DNA of 64,000 nt from Galerina marginata (taxonomy: Eukaryota; Basidiomycota; Agaricomycetes; Agaricales; Galerinaceae): positions 558,001-622,000 of the forward strand of contig JAECYW010000001.1 in NCBI GenBank assembly GCA_023014335.1, read 5' to 3'. Both the position numbers and the translations under genes were made by a program. Each line of letters opens with the position of its first letter. The first letter of the stretch is position 1. The notes below the pieces were generated by a model, which worked only from the letters and a program-made list of their open reading frames with translations, ran no database searches and was not told where the DNA came from. Shown here one piece after another: positions 1 through 9,772 of this stretch.

Positions 1-2230
1 GAATAGGGAGGAGACCCGCGAGGGCCTCCACACCTGGGCCGGGGGACGTCGAGAACGCCCCTGTAATCCAGAGAGCAGCCTTACGCTGCATCTGGCTCAA
101 TAGCTTCACAGCGCCTTTACACTTAGCGCCGTCGAAGTACCATAAGCGGAACCCATAAGTGGCTATGGGTACCACGCAGGAGCGGTACAGAAGCCGCTTG
201 GAGTGCGGTTCCAGACCCTTAGTAGACGATCCAAGCATCCGCATAGCCTGAACTGATGAGAATGCCTTGGTCGAGTAGAAACGAACGTGCTCATGGAAGG
301 TGAGCTTGCGATCAAAGAAGAAGCCCAAGTACCGCCAGAACGGCTTGGGTTTCAGGGGAGTAGCTCCGGTGTAAGAGGCAAAGCCCAGATCGATCGGAGG
401 GTTATAATCCGAGAACGACCTGTCGAAGTGATAAATCTCCGACTTGTCATGCTCGAGGACGAGAGCAAACTTAGTGAAAAGTTCGAAAATAACCTTGTAA
501 GCTTTTTTGAGGAGCAAACAATTTTCGTCAAGCGACTTCGACTGCACAATGAGTGTACCGTCGTCGACGTAGGAGAGGAGCCAGCACGCATCTGGGTGCA
601 GCTTGAAGAGGCGCATGATCAGCACAAAGCACAAAGCCAACAGAACAGGAGAGAGAGCAGAGCCCTGCCCTACCCCCACGTCTGCAGACCGAAGCGGAAA
701 CGTAAAGGCGTTCCACGCATACCGCGTGTGACGCCCAACGAGATAAGAGGCGAAGAATTTCACCACATTTGGTGGAAAACCAAGCCGAGAGAGCACCGCC
801 AATAAAACATCATGGTTAATCGAGGGAAAGAATTGGGCCAGATTGAACGCCAAGAAGCTCGTTTTAAGTCCCTTAGCCCACCCCGCTCGCACAATGTGAG
901 TGAGGTAGAGGCCAGCATCCTCAGTGGAGCGTTGCCGAACGCCCCCAACCTGATTCGGATGGAAAACATCATGTTTGATCGCATCAAACTGAATGCGGTT
1001 CGAGATCATCTTCTCGATGAGCTTCCCCAAAGTATTCAAAAGCACAATTGGCCTGAATGACTTGGGGGTAGCGTAGGAGGGCTTGCCCGGTTTCGGGATG
1101 ATAACCGACTTGCTCTCCTTGAACGAGGAGGGCCAATAGGAATGCTCGAGGCACCCATTGGCAATCCGGAGGAAAGTCGCAGCAGAGCTTTTCAACTCAG
1201 AGACGAACCACTTCAGGTGATCCCAACCAATATGGTCAGGGCCCGGCGCGGATCTGCTCGAACACGCCGAGAGAGCCTCGGTAAGTTCAAACATGGAAAA
1301 GGGAAGCCAATCCCTCACCGGCAGGGCGGGGATACGGCCGATATCAGATAGATCGTGTGCCTGGCCAGAGGCCGAGTTGTACGTTCCATGGAGTGCATCC
1401 CATAGGGAATCGAGAGAAATGCACGGGGCCCCCTGGTATGAGAGGGCCTCGCAGGCAGGTAACATGCGCTTCTGGACCCAATTCATGAGATCCCATGGGC
1501 GCTTGTTGGAGTATGCAACGTCCGCGATGCGCTCATCGAAGAACTTGCGCTTAGTCTCTTTGCAGAGCTTACGGAAAGCCCGCCAATCTACATCCTCAAG
1601 GGACGCGCGATAGGTGGCCAGGGATTCAGTACATTCCGGAGTCCACCACTGGGTGGATCGGGATGTAATGGAGCGTCGGACCGCGAATTCCTCATAGGAG
1701 TCCGCGAACACCTTAGCGACAGCGCTAGCCGCCGCCTCGACTGAGTCCGGGGAGACAAGATCTAGGGCCGGAAGGCCCTCGATCTTCGAAATAATGGCAG
1801 CCCGATATCTCATCTGGGCTTCCAGGGGGATCGCTCGTTTACCAGCATCTGATCTGGACGATCTGATCGGGACGAAAGAAGAGATCGGCACGTGGTCCGA
1901 TCTCATCTTCAGTTCCGGTTCCAGGCATGTCGTGAGAGACACAGCCTGGTCCGGCGGAACAAACACAAGATCTATGACGGAGGGTCGAAGATCCGGGTTG
2001 TGCGAAATGAAAGTCGGGCCCGGGTTGCTAGGAATAGCAAGCTCGAGGCCAACGGAGGCTGCTGTGTCCAGCAGGGAGATGGCCATCGTCCCGTGGGAGC
2101 GACAGTCAGGATCCCACTCCCTCGAGTGGCAGTTGAAGTCCCTGCCCATGTAAACGAGCGGAGGAAGAGAGTTGGCTTTCTCAGCAAGGAGCTTGATCGT
2201 CGTGTGTTGATCATCTGAGTATACACCCAT
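1..2230 (-). pseudogene. Decayed LINE ORF2 (reverse transcriptase) copy, LINE1
   Basis: This stretch is the same retrotransposon as the better preserved LINE at 19313-25348 and reads on the minus strand. It matches that copy from the end of the apurinic-type endonuclease domain (near 2140-2222, including the GDFN-like block, here with Arg in place of the second Gly) through the reverse transcriptase to near its thumb. No long open frame survives: the coding sequence is broken into many short pieces by frameshifts and stops, so it is dead. Its 3' end lies beyond the left edge of the window. It is useful because it provides uninterrupted versions of two sites that carry E insertions in the other copy. 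The identification as non-LTR RT rests on this paralogy. Confidence 0.85.
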
Positions 2231-2591
2231 TACAAGTTCTTACGTAGTAAAAGAACTTGTTTTCCGGCCTGCATAGCAGGCAGAAAACATTCCTAACGCA
2301 ATGGTTGGAAATTCTCCCACTGCTATAGTGACCCTGCATGGTTTCTGTATCTCAGCCATTACTGGGCCAATTTTTATGATCTTGGTATCAAAAAATTCGT
2401 AAAAATCAGGGCTTTCATGTGGCATGGGTATCCAGGGACGATTTGCTTTTTTTGAGTATATGATCATCCAAATCGGTTCAGATTTGAGCGGACTATGCAT
2501 TATTTACTTATTTAACCTTTATTTATAGTCGGACTCACCTTGAAAGTAAGAACTTGTTTTTGCCATGCGCAGCAATGGCCTCTAACCAAGT
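2231..2591 (-). mobile_element. E element, copy 1 (hairpin-ended, no TSD)
   Basis: A 361-bp copy of the E family in reverse orientation: the TACAAGTTCTTACG end is at the left and the CCAAGT end at the right. The terminal 10-bp stem and the neighbouring GCCTGC/GCAGGC hairpin are intact. The left flank is the middle of the LINE endonuclease and the right flank is LINE ORF1, so the two flanks are not contiguous in a complete LINE. LINE sequence has been lost here, perhaps by recombination between two E copies. The 5' end carries a change (CTAACC instead of CTGACC) relative to the other copies. Confidence 0.85.
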
Positions 2592-3289
2592 TGTTTCGGA
2601 TGGTCGGCGTTGCCCTTCCCTTTGTCGACCTTAGCCGGGGGAGGGGGAACGTCAGGAGGTGCTGCTCTCTCCGGAGGAAAGAGGGCAGCGGGAGGTGGTC
2701 GCACGGGGCGGCGGATGGTCTGATCGACCTCCATCGAGTCCGGGATCTGAATAAACGGCAAGATGGCCTCAGAGAGGCCAACATGGTCGTGGGCGGGGCC
2801 AGTGGATGCATCGATCCACCCGGTGTTCTTGAGAGCCGCGACAAAGTCGACGGTGGAGGAGGCGAGTCTGCGAGACCCGGCGAGAGAAGCATCAACACTA
2901 GGCCTCCCCCGAAGGAGAGATCTAGTGGCCGATTCAAGGAGAGCTGCGATAGACGAGGCGGACTCACTCCCTTCCATGGTCCCCTCATCGCAAGCTGAAT
3001 GTTCCGACGGAGTAGATGGCTCGTAATCGGCCATTTCTGAGTCAGAGGGAGGTGGTCCGTGCGCCGATGGCTGAACCGTAGAGCTGGACGCCCTGGAGGA
3101 CGGCCTGGAAGGTCCTCGATGTTCCTGAGCAGGGACATTGGGGGTATAACGAGCTCTAGCTGCAGAAGATGCAGCAGAGCTGGAGGATCCCACTGCAGGA
3201 GCTGCAGTGAAGACCGGAGTGGGGGGGGCTCTTGTCTGGCCCGGATCTTGGGCGCTCGGCGAGCGCTCGGTCCCAGGCTTGGGAGGCAT
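2592..3289 (-). pseudogene. LINE ORF1 (gag-like) N-terminal fragment
   Basis: An open frame starting at an ATG at 3289 encodes about 230 residues rich in Pro, Ser and Ala, then runs into the E element. It starts MPPKPGTERSP and contains acidic and Pro-rich low-complexity stretches, but no zinc knuckle before it is cut. Its position directly upstream, in coding direction, of the LINE endonuclease/RT remains and on the same strand suggests it is the start of the LINE's first ORF. That assignment is inferred from order and composition. The C-terminal part of ORF1 and the N-terminus of ORF2 are missing at the E junction. A chance open frame in GC-rich DNA cannot be excluded. Confidence 0.5.
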
Positions 3290-3399
3290 GGCGGGTGAGG
3301 TGCTGTTAGGCGGTGTACCAGGTTTTGAAGAGATCGAACAAGTGGTTAAAGCGTGATGAACGAGTTGAACGACGAGCAGATATTCTCACGCTGACTACC

Positions 3400-3560
3400 A
3401 ATATGGTAAAAGGCAAGAAGGGATGACTTCAACCCTATTTCAGCTCGGAGTTTTTCAACTTGTGGCTTAGCAAGGGCTTTTGTTAACAAGTTGGCTGGCA
3501 TATCTTCCGTTCTACAATGAATGGGCTCTATTCGTTTCATTGAAACTTGATCTCGCAACC
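3400..3560 (-). pseudogene. Ty1/Copia RNase H C-terminal remnant
   Basis: On the minus strand a short stretch reads WLRDQVSMKRIEPIHC followed by a segment with LLTKALAKPQVEKLR. This corresponds to the end of Copia RNase H, where the family has a His-Phe/Trp-x-Arg block, a Cys-Pro-Thr-Glu-like block and LTKAL. The homologous stretch of the other Copia copy lies at 25,900-26,040 (there CPTDEQTADTLTKALPS). Upstream in coding direction the match stops where the R repeat begins at about 3570, so the Copia fragment has been interrupted or broken there. It is a fragment and cannot encode an active enzyme. Confidence 0.7.
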
Positions 3561-3569
3561 AGTAAAAGC

Positions 3570-3995
3570 ATAAATCCAGGGGAGAGGGCGGGATATGGGT
3601 AGAAAAGCCTGCAGGGGGCGGGGATGTACAAACAATGTACAAACAAATCACCAGATTGAAGCAAATGTGATATTTTTGCTCTTGGGTGCGAAATAGGCGC
3701 TTTCGAGGCGGGGAAAGTTATGCAATGGGTCGGAATATATTCTTGGTACCCTATTCACCCTTTAGCGCGCGTTAAACAAAACGGGAATGGGTGGATTAGA
3801 GAATGAGCATTTGGATGAGCTCTATTTTTAGTTCACAAATATTCCGAAAACGGATTTTACCTCCGGAACGGTTTGATGGGCTTGTTTTTTGTCCCCCCTC
3901 GTCCCCTCGTTGCTATCCCCTCTGAATTAAAAACTGAGTTCTATTCTCCTTGAAAATGCGAACAAAATGATACCTAATTCATATGTTTAAACCCA
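3570..3995 (-). repeat. R repeat, left arm
   Basis: About 425 bp that recur in inverted orientation at 8075-8510. Shared landmarks are a GGGCGGGATATGGGTAG block at the outer side, a doubled TGTACAAACAATGTACAAAC block, GCGCGC next to a TTTAACGCGCGCTAAAGGG-like block, and ATTCTATTTG/C with AAAATGCGAACA at the inner side. No protein-coding capacity is evident. It interrupts a Copia fragment, which suggests it is mobile. The exact ends are uncertain by about 20 bp, and the family was not recognised. Confidence 0.75.
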
Positions 3996-6900
3996 CTGGC
4001 TGACATCAACTAAATTCAACTAGCCAAAGTCGATGGCTTGCAAATCTCTGCTTCGTTGTTTCCAGCTCGTTTTGATGAAGAAACAATAATATATTATCAG
4101 CTAGATACATGACAGGTATCCCGACTAGAGTTGATGTACGTAGGGGTACATAGGGGAGAGAAAAAACCACGGTGAATTCCACCGTCGCGTCGTGTCTTTG
4201 TAGCACTCAAAGCAACCATAGGGCTTGCACCACCCACTTACTAGTTGCCTCCGCCGTGGGTGATATTGCAACTTCGTCAAAGCCATTGCGGGCGACGAAG
4301 GCGATGGCACCGCGTCATCTCTCGCCGACACGTCAAGATCCAGCGGAGGCGATGGCGCTGCAATGTGGTGTCGCAGGTATTTTGTTGGCGTCACCGTGGT
4401 GCCAGACATGAAAGGGGGGCATTGACATGACAGCTGGGCTGGCAACGGGGGCAACGGTGCGTGGGTGGTGTCGGGTATGGGTCACAATCTGGGAAACCTC
4501 GGTGGGTGCGAGGGGTAAAGGTCGGGTGGCGGTTGGTAATCCAACAGCGTAAATGCCGTCTATTCGTGACAGCATTCGAATTCGCCGCGTCGGTTCGCAT
4601 GGCTGTGGGGGTGGAGTAGGGGTTTGCTGGCCGTGCCGCCGAAGGAACAGTGATGGCGGAGGTCAAGGCAAAGATGAGGCTGGGCTCGACCCGGAATACA
4701 AGGAGACGTGAGAGAGAGGTAAGAACGCTGTTCAAACCCTCTGCCTCTGCATCACCTCACCTCCCCATTCATGCCACAAAATCGTTGTCTACCATGTGTT
4801 GTGGTTCATGGGTGACGTGTACCACGAGCTGGGAGACGTCGGTAGGTGGGTGGGGAAAGGTAAGAGGGGCGGTTGGTGGAATGCCAACAATACGAACATC
4901 ATCACGAAAGTTTGTGACGATGCTCGCATTCGCCTCCTTGTCTGGCATCGCGTCGTCTGTCGTGGGGCTTGGTGCGAGGGCTGTCGAAGCAAATGAGGTG
5001 GTGTGGATAGCTGCGATCCAGAGCACTGCTCAACCTGAGTTGCGCAGTGGATTCAGTGGATGGACGGCGGATGAGAAAGAGAATGGAAACAAATCGAGTC
5101 GCAAGACTCGATTTGCCACGCACCAGGCGGAGCCGCTTCTGCTATAGCCTCCTCTCGCGCAACCCAACCGTTGGCTCCAGCTCTAATCCACAGCCAGTCG
5201 GTCCACATCCCTCAGCAAGAGGAGGAGGGGCACGCGATATGGAGGGCAGCTCAAAGTGTATATAGAACCTACATAGAGCCACTTTGTTAGAAACCTCGCT
5301 AATGAATCGACAACCCATTACTTACCTGATTTCCTGAGGTCATTTGGGTCGGGACGGGTGAAGGAGGGGCAGCCAGCGACACTGGTCGTGGTTGAGGGTA
5401 AGGATCAACGACGTCGAACAGTCGTTGATGTGTTGCCCGGTTGTTTCCGAGACAAACCCGATTGGCTGGCTAGCTCGGTCCGGGCAGCCTCCGATCCGTT
5501 CTCGACATTTAGAACGTCTCCGAAGCAGTCCTCGAGGTATCCGAGGTCCTGAATACCGTCGGGATACATTTTAACTACATCATAGTACTATATGGCAAAG
5601 TTATAAATTAATTGAGTAGATTTATGAGTATAAATCTTCAAAATACGATCCAAACTCACCAAGCCTCATATTCCCAACCAGTACTTCACGAAAAATACAT
5701 CCATTGTAGGACCAGGTAAAGAATAATAAAGAGATAGAATAGGTTAGAATAGTTTTAAGTTCAATACCTACAAGTTTCCACAGAGGATTGGATCCGCACC
5801 TTGTAGATTCACCTAGACAGATCTCAATAAGGCTCTTGAGAGATGAAACTCGAAGCGTGTTACACCTTTGTTTCCAAGCCTTTTGAGCCTCTTCCCTTCC
5901 ACATTCCACTAGGATACAAAACTAAGGAGGATTAATGTATAATATATCCATATGTACAGTCCTATGTACTTGAATAGAAGTTCAAAGATTTACTTGGTCT
6001 CAAAAGCCTCAATTACACGAAATCTGAGCCTCAAAAACAGTGCTTGATATATCTTCCAAGGTATCTACTTTGAAAAAGGAAGGTTAGAAGACTTCGGAAA
6101 CTATTTTAATTTCAAATTACATGCTCAAATTCGTGTTGTATGGCCCAAGAAGCGGGAGAAAACGACACGGAAGTCACCTCTCAGAGTCCAGTATCGATAT
6201 TTCGTTGTTCCAGATGCCTGGACCCGGTAAAAACTGGATATTATTGTTTTACAGGATTTGATAAACTAGTTTAAAGACTAAAATTCTTTATTCACTGTCT
6301 CTAAAGCAGTCAGCGTCGACCCAGACGATGCGCGCGCACCAGTGATCGCGCGTCCTGTGAGTTTGAAACTCCGCTCACACGCACAATCAACGAACTTGCG
6401 GCGTGAGATCTTCCTCGACAACCACCACCACCGCCTCCTCCAGCCACTGCCTTGCCGTCTCTGCCTCAGCGGGTGTCTTGTAAGTGTTCTGTAAGCCAAT
6501 TTTCATTTGTTTTATGTAGCACAACCACTGATTCATTTTCTACATAGATGTTATCATAACCCACCCGCGCTGTAGGCACCTTGCTTTTTGGACCGGCCTT
6601 CGACGTGTTCGGATACGACGCGAGCTGTGATGAGAAGGGTGGGCTGGGTCGTCACGGCTGGGTAAGGCCGAAGGTGAGTCGCGAGATACATATCTCCCTT
6701 ACTCACCCTTTCTTCCCAGTTTCCGCCGCCTTTGTGACTACCAGCACACCTCCATGCTGCTATCGGTCACCGCCCACAGTCTTGCACCAGCCTCACCAAC
6801 GCGAGTTCCTCCACTCGAAATGCCCAGCCCGCCGCCGCCAATCCTCGATTGTCCGTCACGATCGAACATCATCGCAACTCCTTCGAATGTTCCCATCCCA

Positions 6901-7559
6901 ATCGAATGATGCCCGTCGCCTTCCTCCATTCATCCCGCCTCTCACCCTCATCAGCCTGCGAACCCGGAAGGTCAAGACACATCACGGATTGGCGACGTTC
7001 GTTGCCGCCCGTCTCCCCACCGCTCATGCCCACCCTCCTTGTCCCAAATGCTAGCCTCAAAATCCGTGTCGCACGGCACGAATGCCGTCGAGTGAAGACA
7101 CTGTTCATGTTTGTTGCCGTTCACATTGCCAGGTACCATCTGGGCCCAAGTCAATACACCGCTGGGATTCCAGCCTCCGTCTGCTGCTCCCCTTGCCAGC
7201 TCAAAGGATGAGTTGCGAGAGCCCTAAGGGGGCCTGGGGCCACCTATGCAGGAGACGAGAGAAGAGACCCGGGACCTGGTAAGCGAGGCAGCATGGATAT
7301 CGTGTCGTCTGCTCATGCTCATGCGCCTGCTCCTCACCTAGCAGAGCATCGCAGGCGCCATAGCCCGGCGTCACTGCTGTGCATTCATTGCTCAGCATTG
7401 AACTCTGTTACGCAGTGGGTGCGCCGACTAGCCCAATGGATGCGAGGGCTGTTCCGAAGGCTCTAGGCTGACGTTGGGACTTCGCAGTCCCGCGTCACTA
7501 TCTCTTCCTCCTCCCTCTGTCTCGTTTGTTAGGTATACTTGTATTGTAGAATCAGAAAT
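3996..7559. other. Transposon-derived intergenic DNA, no supported gene
   Basis: No intact gene is visible in this 3.5-kb stretch. Near 4010-4130 the minus strand has a faint Copia RT trace (YLADNILLFLHQNE, resembling the YVDD block). Around 4440-5000 there is a diverged duplicated GT-rich segment (separate entry). From 5600 to 6260 the DNA is AT-rich and non-coding apart from short chance frames. From 6280 to 7500 it is GC-richer with overlapping short frames on both strands, none with a recognisable domain or splice-consistent exon chain. It most likely represents old repeats. Confidence 0.5.
4440..5000. repeat. Diverged tandem duplication, about 160-200 bp unit
   Basis: Two segments, about 4480-4620 and 4800-4950, share an ordered series of blocks: GGGTCAC/GGGTGAC, CTGGGAAACCTCGGT/CTGGGAGACGTCGGT, GGCGGTTGGT, CCAACA and ATTCGCC. 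They lie about 330 bp apart in direct orientation and are clearly diverged, so this is an old local duplication and not a fresh minisatellite. Confidence 0.45.
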
Positions 7560-7944
7560 TACAAGTTCTTACGTAGTAAAAGAACTTGTTTTCCGGCCTG
7601 CATAGCAGGCAGAAAACATTCCTAACGCAATGGTTGGAAATTCTCCCACTGCTATAGTGACCCTGCATGGTTTCTGTATCTCAGCCATTACTGGGCCAAT
7701 TTTTATGATCTTGGTATCAAAAAAATCGTAAAAATCAGGGCCTTCCTGGTCACGTGACCAGTTGATTTTAGGCTTGCTAGATCGGCCTCATTTTTCTGCT
7801 TTTTTTGAGTATAACATCATCCTAATAGCTTCAGATTTGAGCGGACTATGTAATATTTACTTATTTAACCTTTATTTATAGTCGGACTCACCTAGAAAGT
7901 AAGAACTTGTTTTTGCCATGCGCAGCAATGGCCTCTGACCAAGT
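7560..7944 (-). mobile_element. E element, copy 2
   Basis: A complete 385-bp E copy in reverse orientation. It has the terminal ACAAGTTCTT/AAGAACTTGT stem at the left, the GCCTGC/GCAGGC hairpin next to it, the central palindrome (here TGGTCACGTGACCA near 7747), and the GACCAAGT end at the right. The flanks AGAAAT and TTATTAT show no target duplication. It is inserted in non-coding repeat DNA. Confidence 0.9.
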
Positions 7945-8074
7945 TTATTATTTTCTCTCTATCGAATATAAGTTCATACCGCAAATATTGAAACCGAACC
8001 AGGATTCAAAGTTTCCGAAGAAGCAGTGGTTTTGTTATCTGGAATATTTGCAGAGCCGCCCACCTGCTTCCAGA

Positions 8075-8510
8075 ATGTTTTAGTATTTAAATTTGGTATC
8101 ATTCTGTTCGCATTTTTAAGGCAAATAGAACTGTGCTTTTTATTTGAGAGGGACGGCAAAGAGAGCGCAAGGGGGGGTGAAAAACGAGTCCATCAAACCG
8201 TTCCGGAGCTAAAATCCGCTTTCAGAATATTGGTGAACTAAAAATAGAGCTCATCCAAATGCTCATTCTCTAATCCACCCATTCCCGTTTTGTTTAACGC
8301 GCGCTAAAGGGTGAATAGGGTACCAATAATATATTCTGACCTATTGCATAACTTTCCCCGCCTCGAAAGCGCCCATTTTGCGCCCAGGAGCAAAAATACC
8401 ACATTTGCTTCAATCTGGTGATTTGTTTGTACATTGTTTGTACATCCCCGCCCCCTGCAAGCTTTCCTACCCATATCCCGCCCATTATCCTGGCATTTCC
8501 GGCATCCAGA
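8075..8510 (+). repeat. R repeat, right arm (inverted partner of 3570-3995)
   Basis: This is the inverted copy of the repeat at 3570-3995, with the shared block order reversed and complemented. The two arms face each other across about 4.1 kb that contains E copy 2 and unclassified DNA. Past the outer end (8510-8660) lies a CCCGGCATTTCCGGCA-rich stretch and then the truncated Copia RT. The two arms are recognisably related but not identical, so they are not a fresh duplication. Confidence 0.75.
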
Positions 8511-8662
8511 CCACCCTACCCGCCAACCCAAAGGCATCCCCAACCTACCCCGGCATTTCCGGCACCCTACAGCCAAATTTCTGAGGTCCTTCCTAAAATA
8601 GCAGTTGGGCAAACTGCCCTGTGGACATATCAGCTTCTTGGGCAACTACCATTACATGATAC

Positions 8663-9036
8663 ATGCACCTAGCATATACAGGTGTGGACTGGCCAAAATG
8701 GGAAGCTGCGATCAAAGCCGAATTGAAGACCCTCAAGGACAACGGGACTTGGAAGCTTGTTGAACGCCCGAAAGGCGTCAACGTCGTGGACTGCAAATGG
8801 GTTCTTTGCATCAAGAAGAACGCTGCCGGCAAGATTGACAAGTACAAGGCTTGTCTTGTTGCTCGCGGCTTTACTCAGGTCCACGGCGTCCATTACGATC
8901 TCACGTATGCGCCAGTTGCTCGACTATCCACCTTCCGCTACCTCATTGCACTTGCCAATCGAAACGGTTGGCCCATCGAATGTATCAACTTCGATAGCGC
9001 GTTCCTAAACTCGGAGCTAGGAGAAAACAAAGTCAT
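8663..9036 (+). pseudogene. Copia reverse transcriptase, N-terminal piece
   Basis: Reads WPKWEAAIKAELKTLKDNGT, then VDCKWVLCIKKN, then KACLVARGFTQ and FDSAFLNSEL. These are the usual opening blocks of Copia RT: the Trp-x-x-Ala-Met-x-x-Glu-like start, CKWVFKIK, RLVARGFTQ and D-x-x-x-AFLNG. The first catalytic Asp is in FDSAFLN. It stops in mid-frame at 9036, where the Gypsy LTR begins, and resumes in the same frame at 18821. The GTCAT preceding the Gypsy is the target site copy. Upstream of about 8663 the family match is lost. Confidence 0.85.
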
Positions 9037-9385
9037 TGTAAGGGCAACTGAAGTCCGGGACGCCGGAAACGGGATCGGTGAACTAGCAGGGAACCAAAGT
9101 CAATATATTAAATGCGGTGATCTAATCTAATCTATCTAAATGCACCTAGCAGGGAACCAAAGAGGGAAAAGTGGGAACCCAATGCTAGGTGAGCGGTATA
9201 TATAAGAAAAGGCACTTTAGGGCAAGTGTCGCATGTAAAATAATAAAAGTGGTACGATAAAATAAAGTCCATAAATAAAATGAAATCTTCGGAATCACGT
9301 CCGGACAGGTGGAGCGGAGCGGAACTCCGGAATGTCGGACCCGGAAATCGGAGCTTCGGAAATCGGAAGCGGAGTTCCCCTTACA
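9037..9385 (-). repeat. Gypsy 3' LTR
   Basis: 349 bp, TG...CA ended with inverted TGTAAGGG/CCCTTACA tips, abutting the polypurine tract on the inner side. It differs from the other LTR by one base near 9061 (G here, A there) as read by eye. It contains a TATATAAG block near 9198 that could be promoter- or polyadenylation-related. Confidence 0.95.
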
Positions 9386-9772
9386 ATTACCCCCCCCTCA
9401 AATGAGCATCGCCTCGATGCGATAGGAAGGCTGGTGATAGGTCGGAAAGGAATTGAGCCAAATGCTAAGGCACGGATTTGTCGCGGTGCTCCTGGGTTTT
9501 GCTGGTGGAATCTGGTGATGAGCTCAGGAGCACTAATATTATCCTTATACTCCCAAGAATTATCCTCTGGACCATAGCCTTCCCATTTGATCAAGTACTG
9601 GAGCTTTCGGCGGAACATGCGGCTATTGAGAATTTCCTCTACTTCATAGTGTTCTTCCCCATCGATAAGCTCTGGCGGTGGTGGTGGTGCAGCTCTCCTT
9701 CCTGAGATAGGATCATCAGGGGCAGGTGTCAGCTTGATCACATTGAAGACCGGATGAAGGCGCTTAAGAGAG
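9386..9772 (-). pseudogene. Gypsy integrase C-terminal chromodomain
   Basis: On the minus strand the frame reads SLKRLHPVFNVIKLTPAPDD, the SH3-like/GPY end of integrase, then a chromodomain: HYEVEEILNSRMFRRK, LQYLIKWEGYGPEDNSW, EYKDNISAPELITRF. The aromatic positions typical of chromodomains (Tyr of YEVE, Trp of KWEGY, Trp of NSWE) are present. Chromodomains target chromoviruses to heterochromatin marks. The E cluster adjoins it, and about 100 residues expected between the integrase core and this part are absent. An in-frame ATG provided by the E end (MASDQV) opens the frame. Confidence 0.9.

Noticed and set aside
2582..3298. Several overlapping frames on both strands
   Set aside because: GC-rich DNA leaves many frames open. 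Only the minus-strand one with an ATG and a position consistent with LINE ORF1 was kept, at moderate confidence.
6278..7398. Possible genes in the GC-rich stretch before the second E copy
   Set aside because: There are many short overlapping frames on both strands, none with a recognisable motif or a splice-consistent exon chain.
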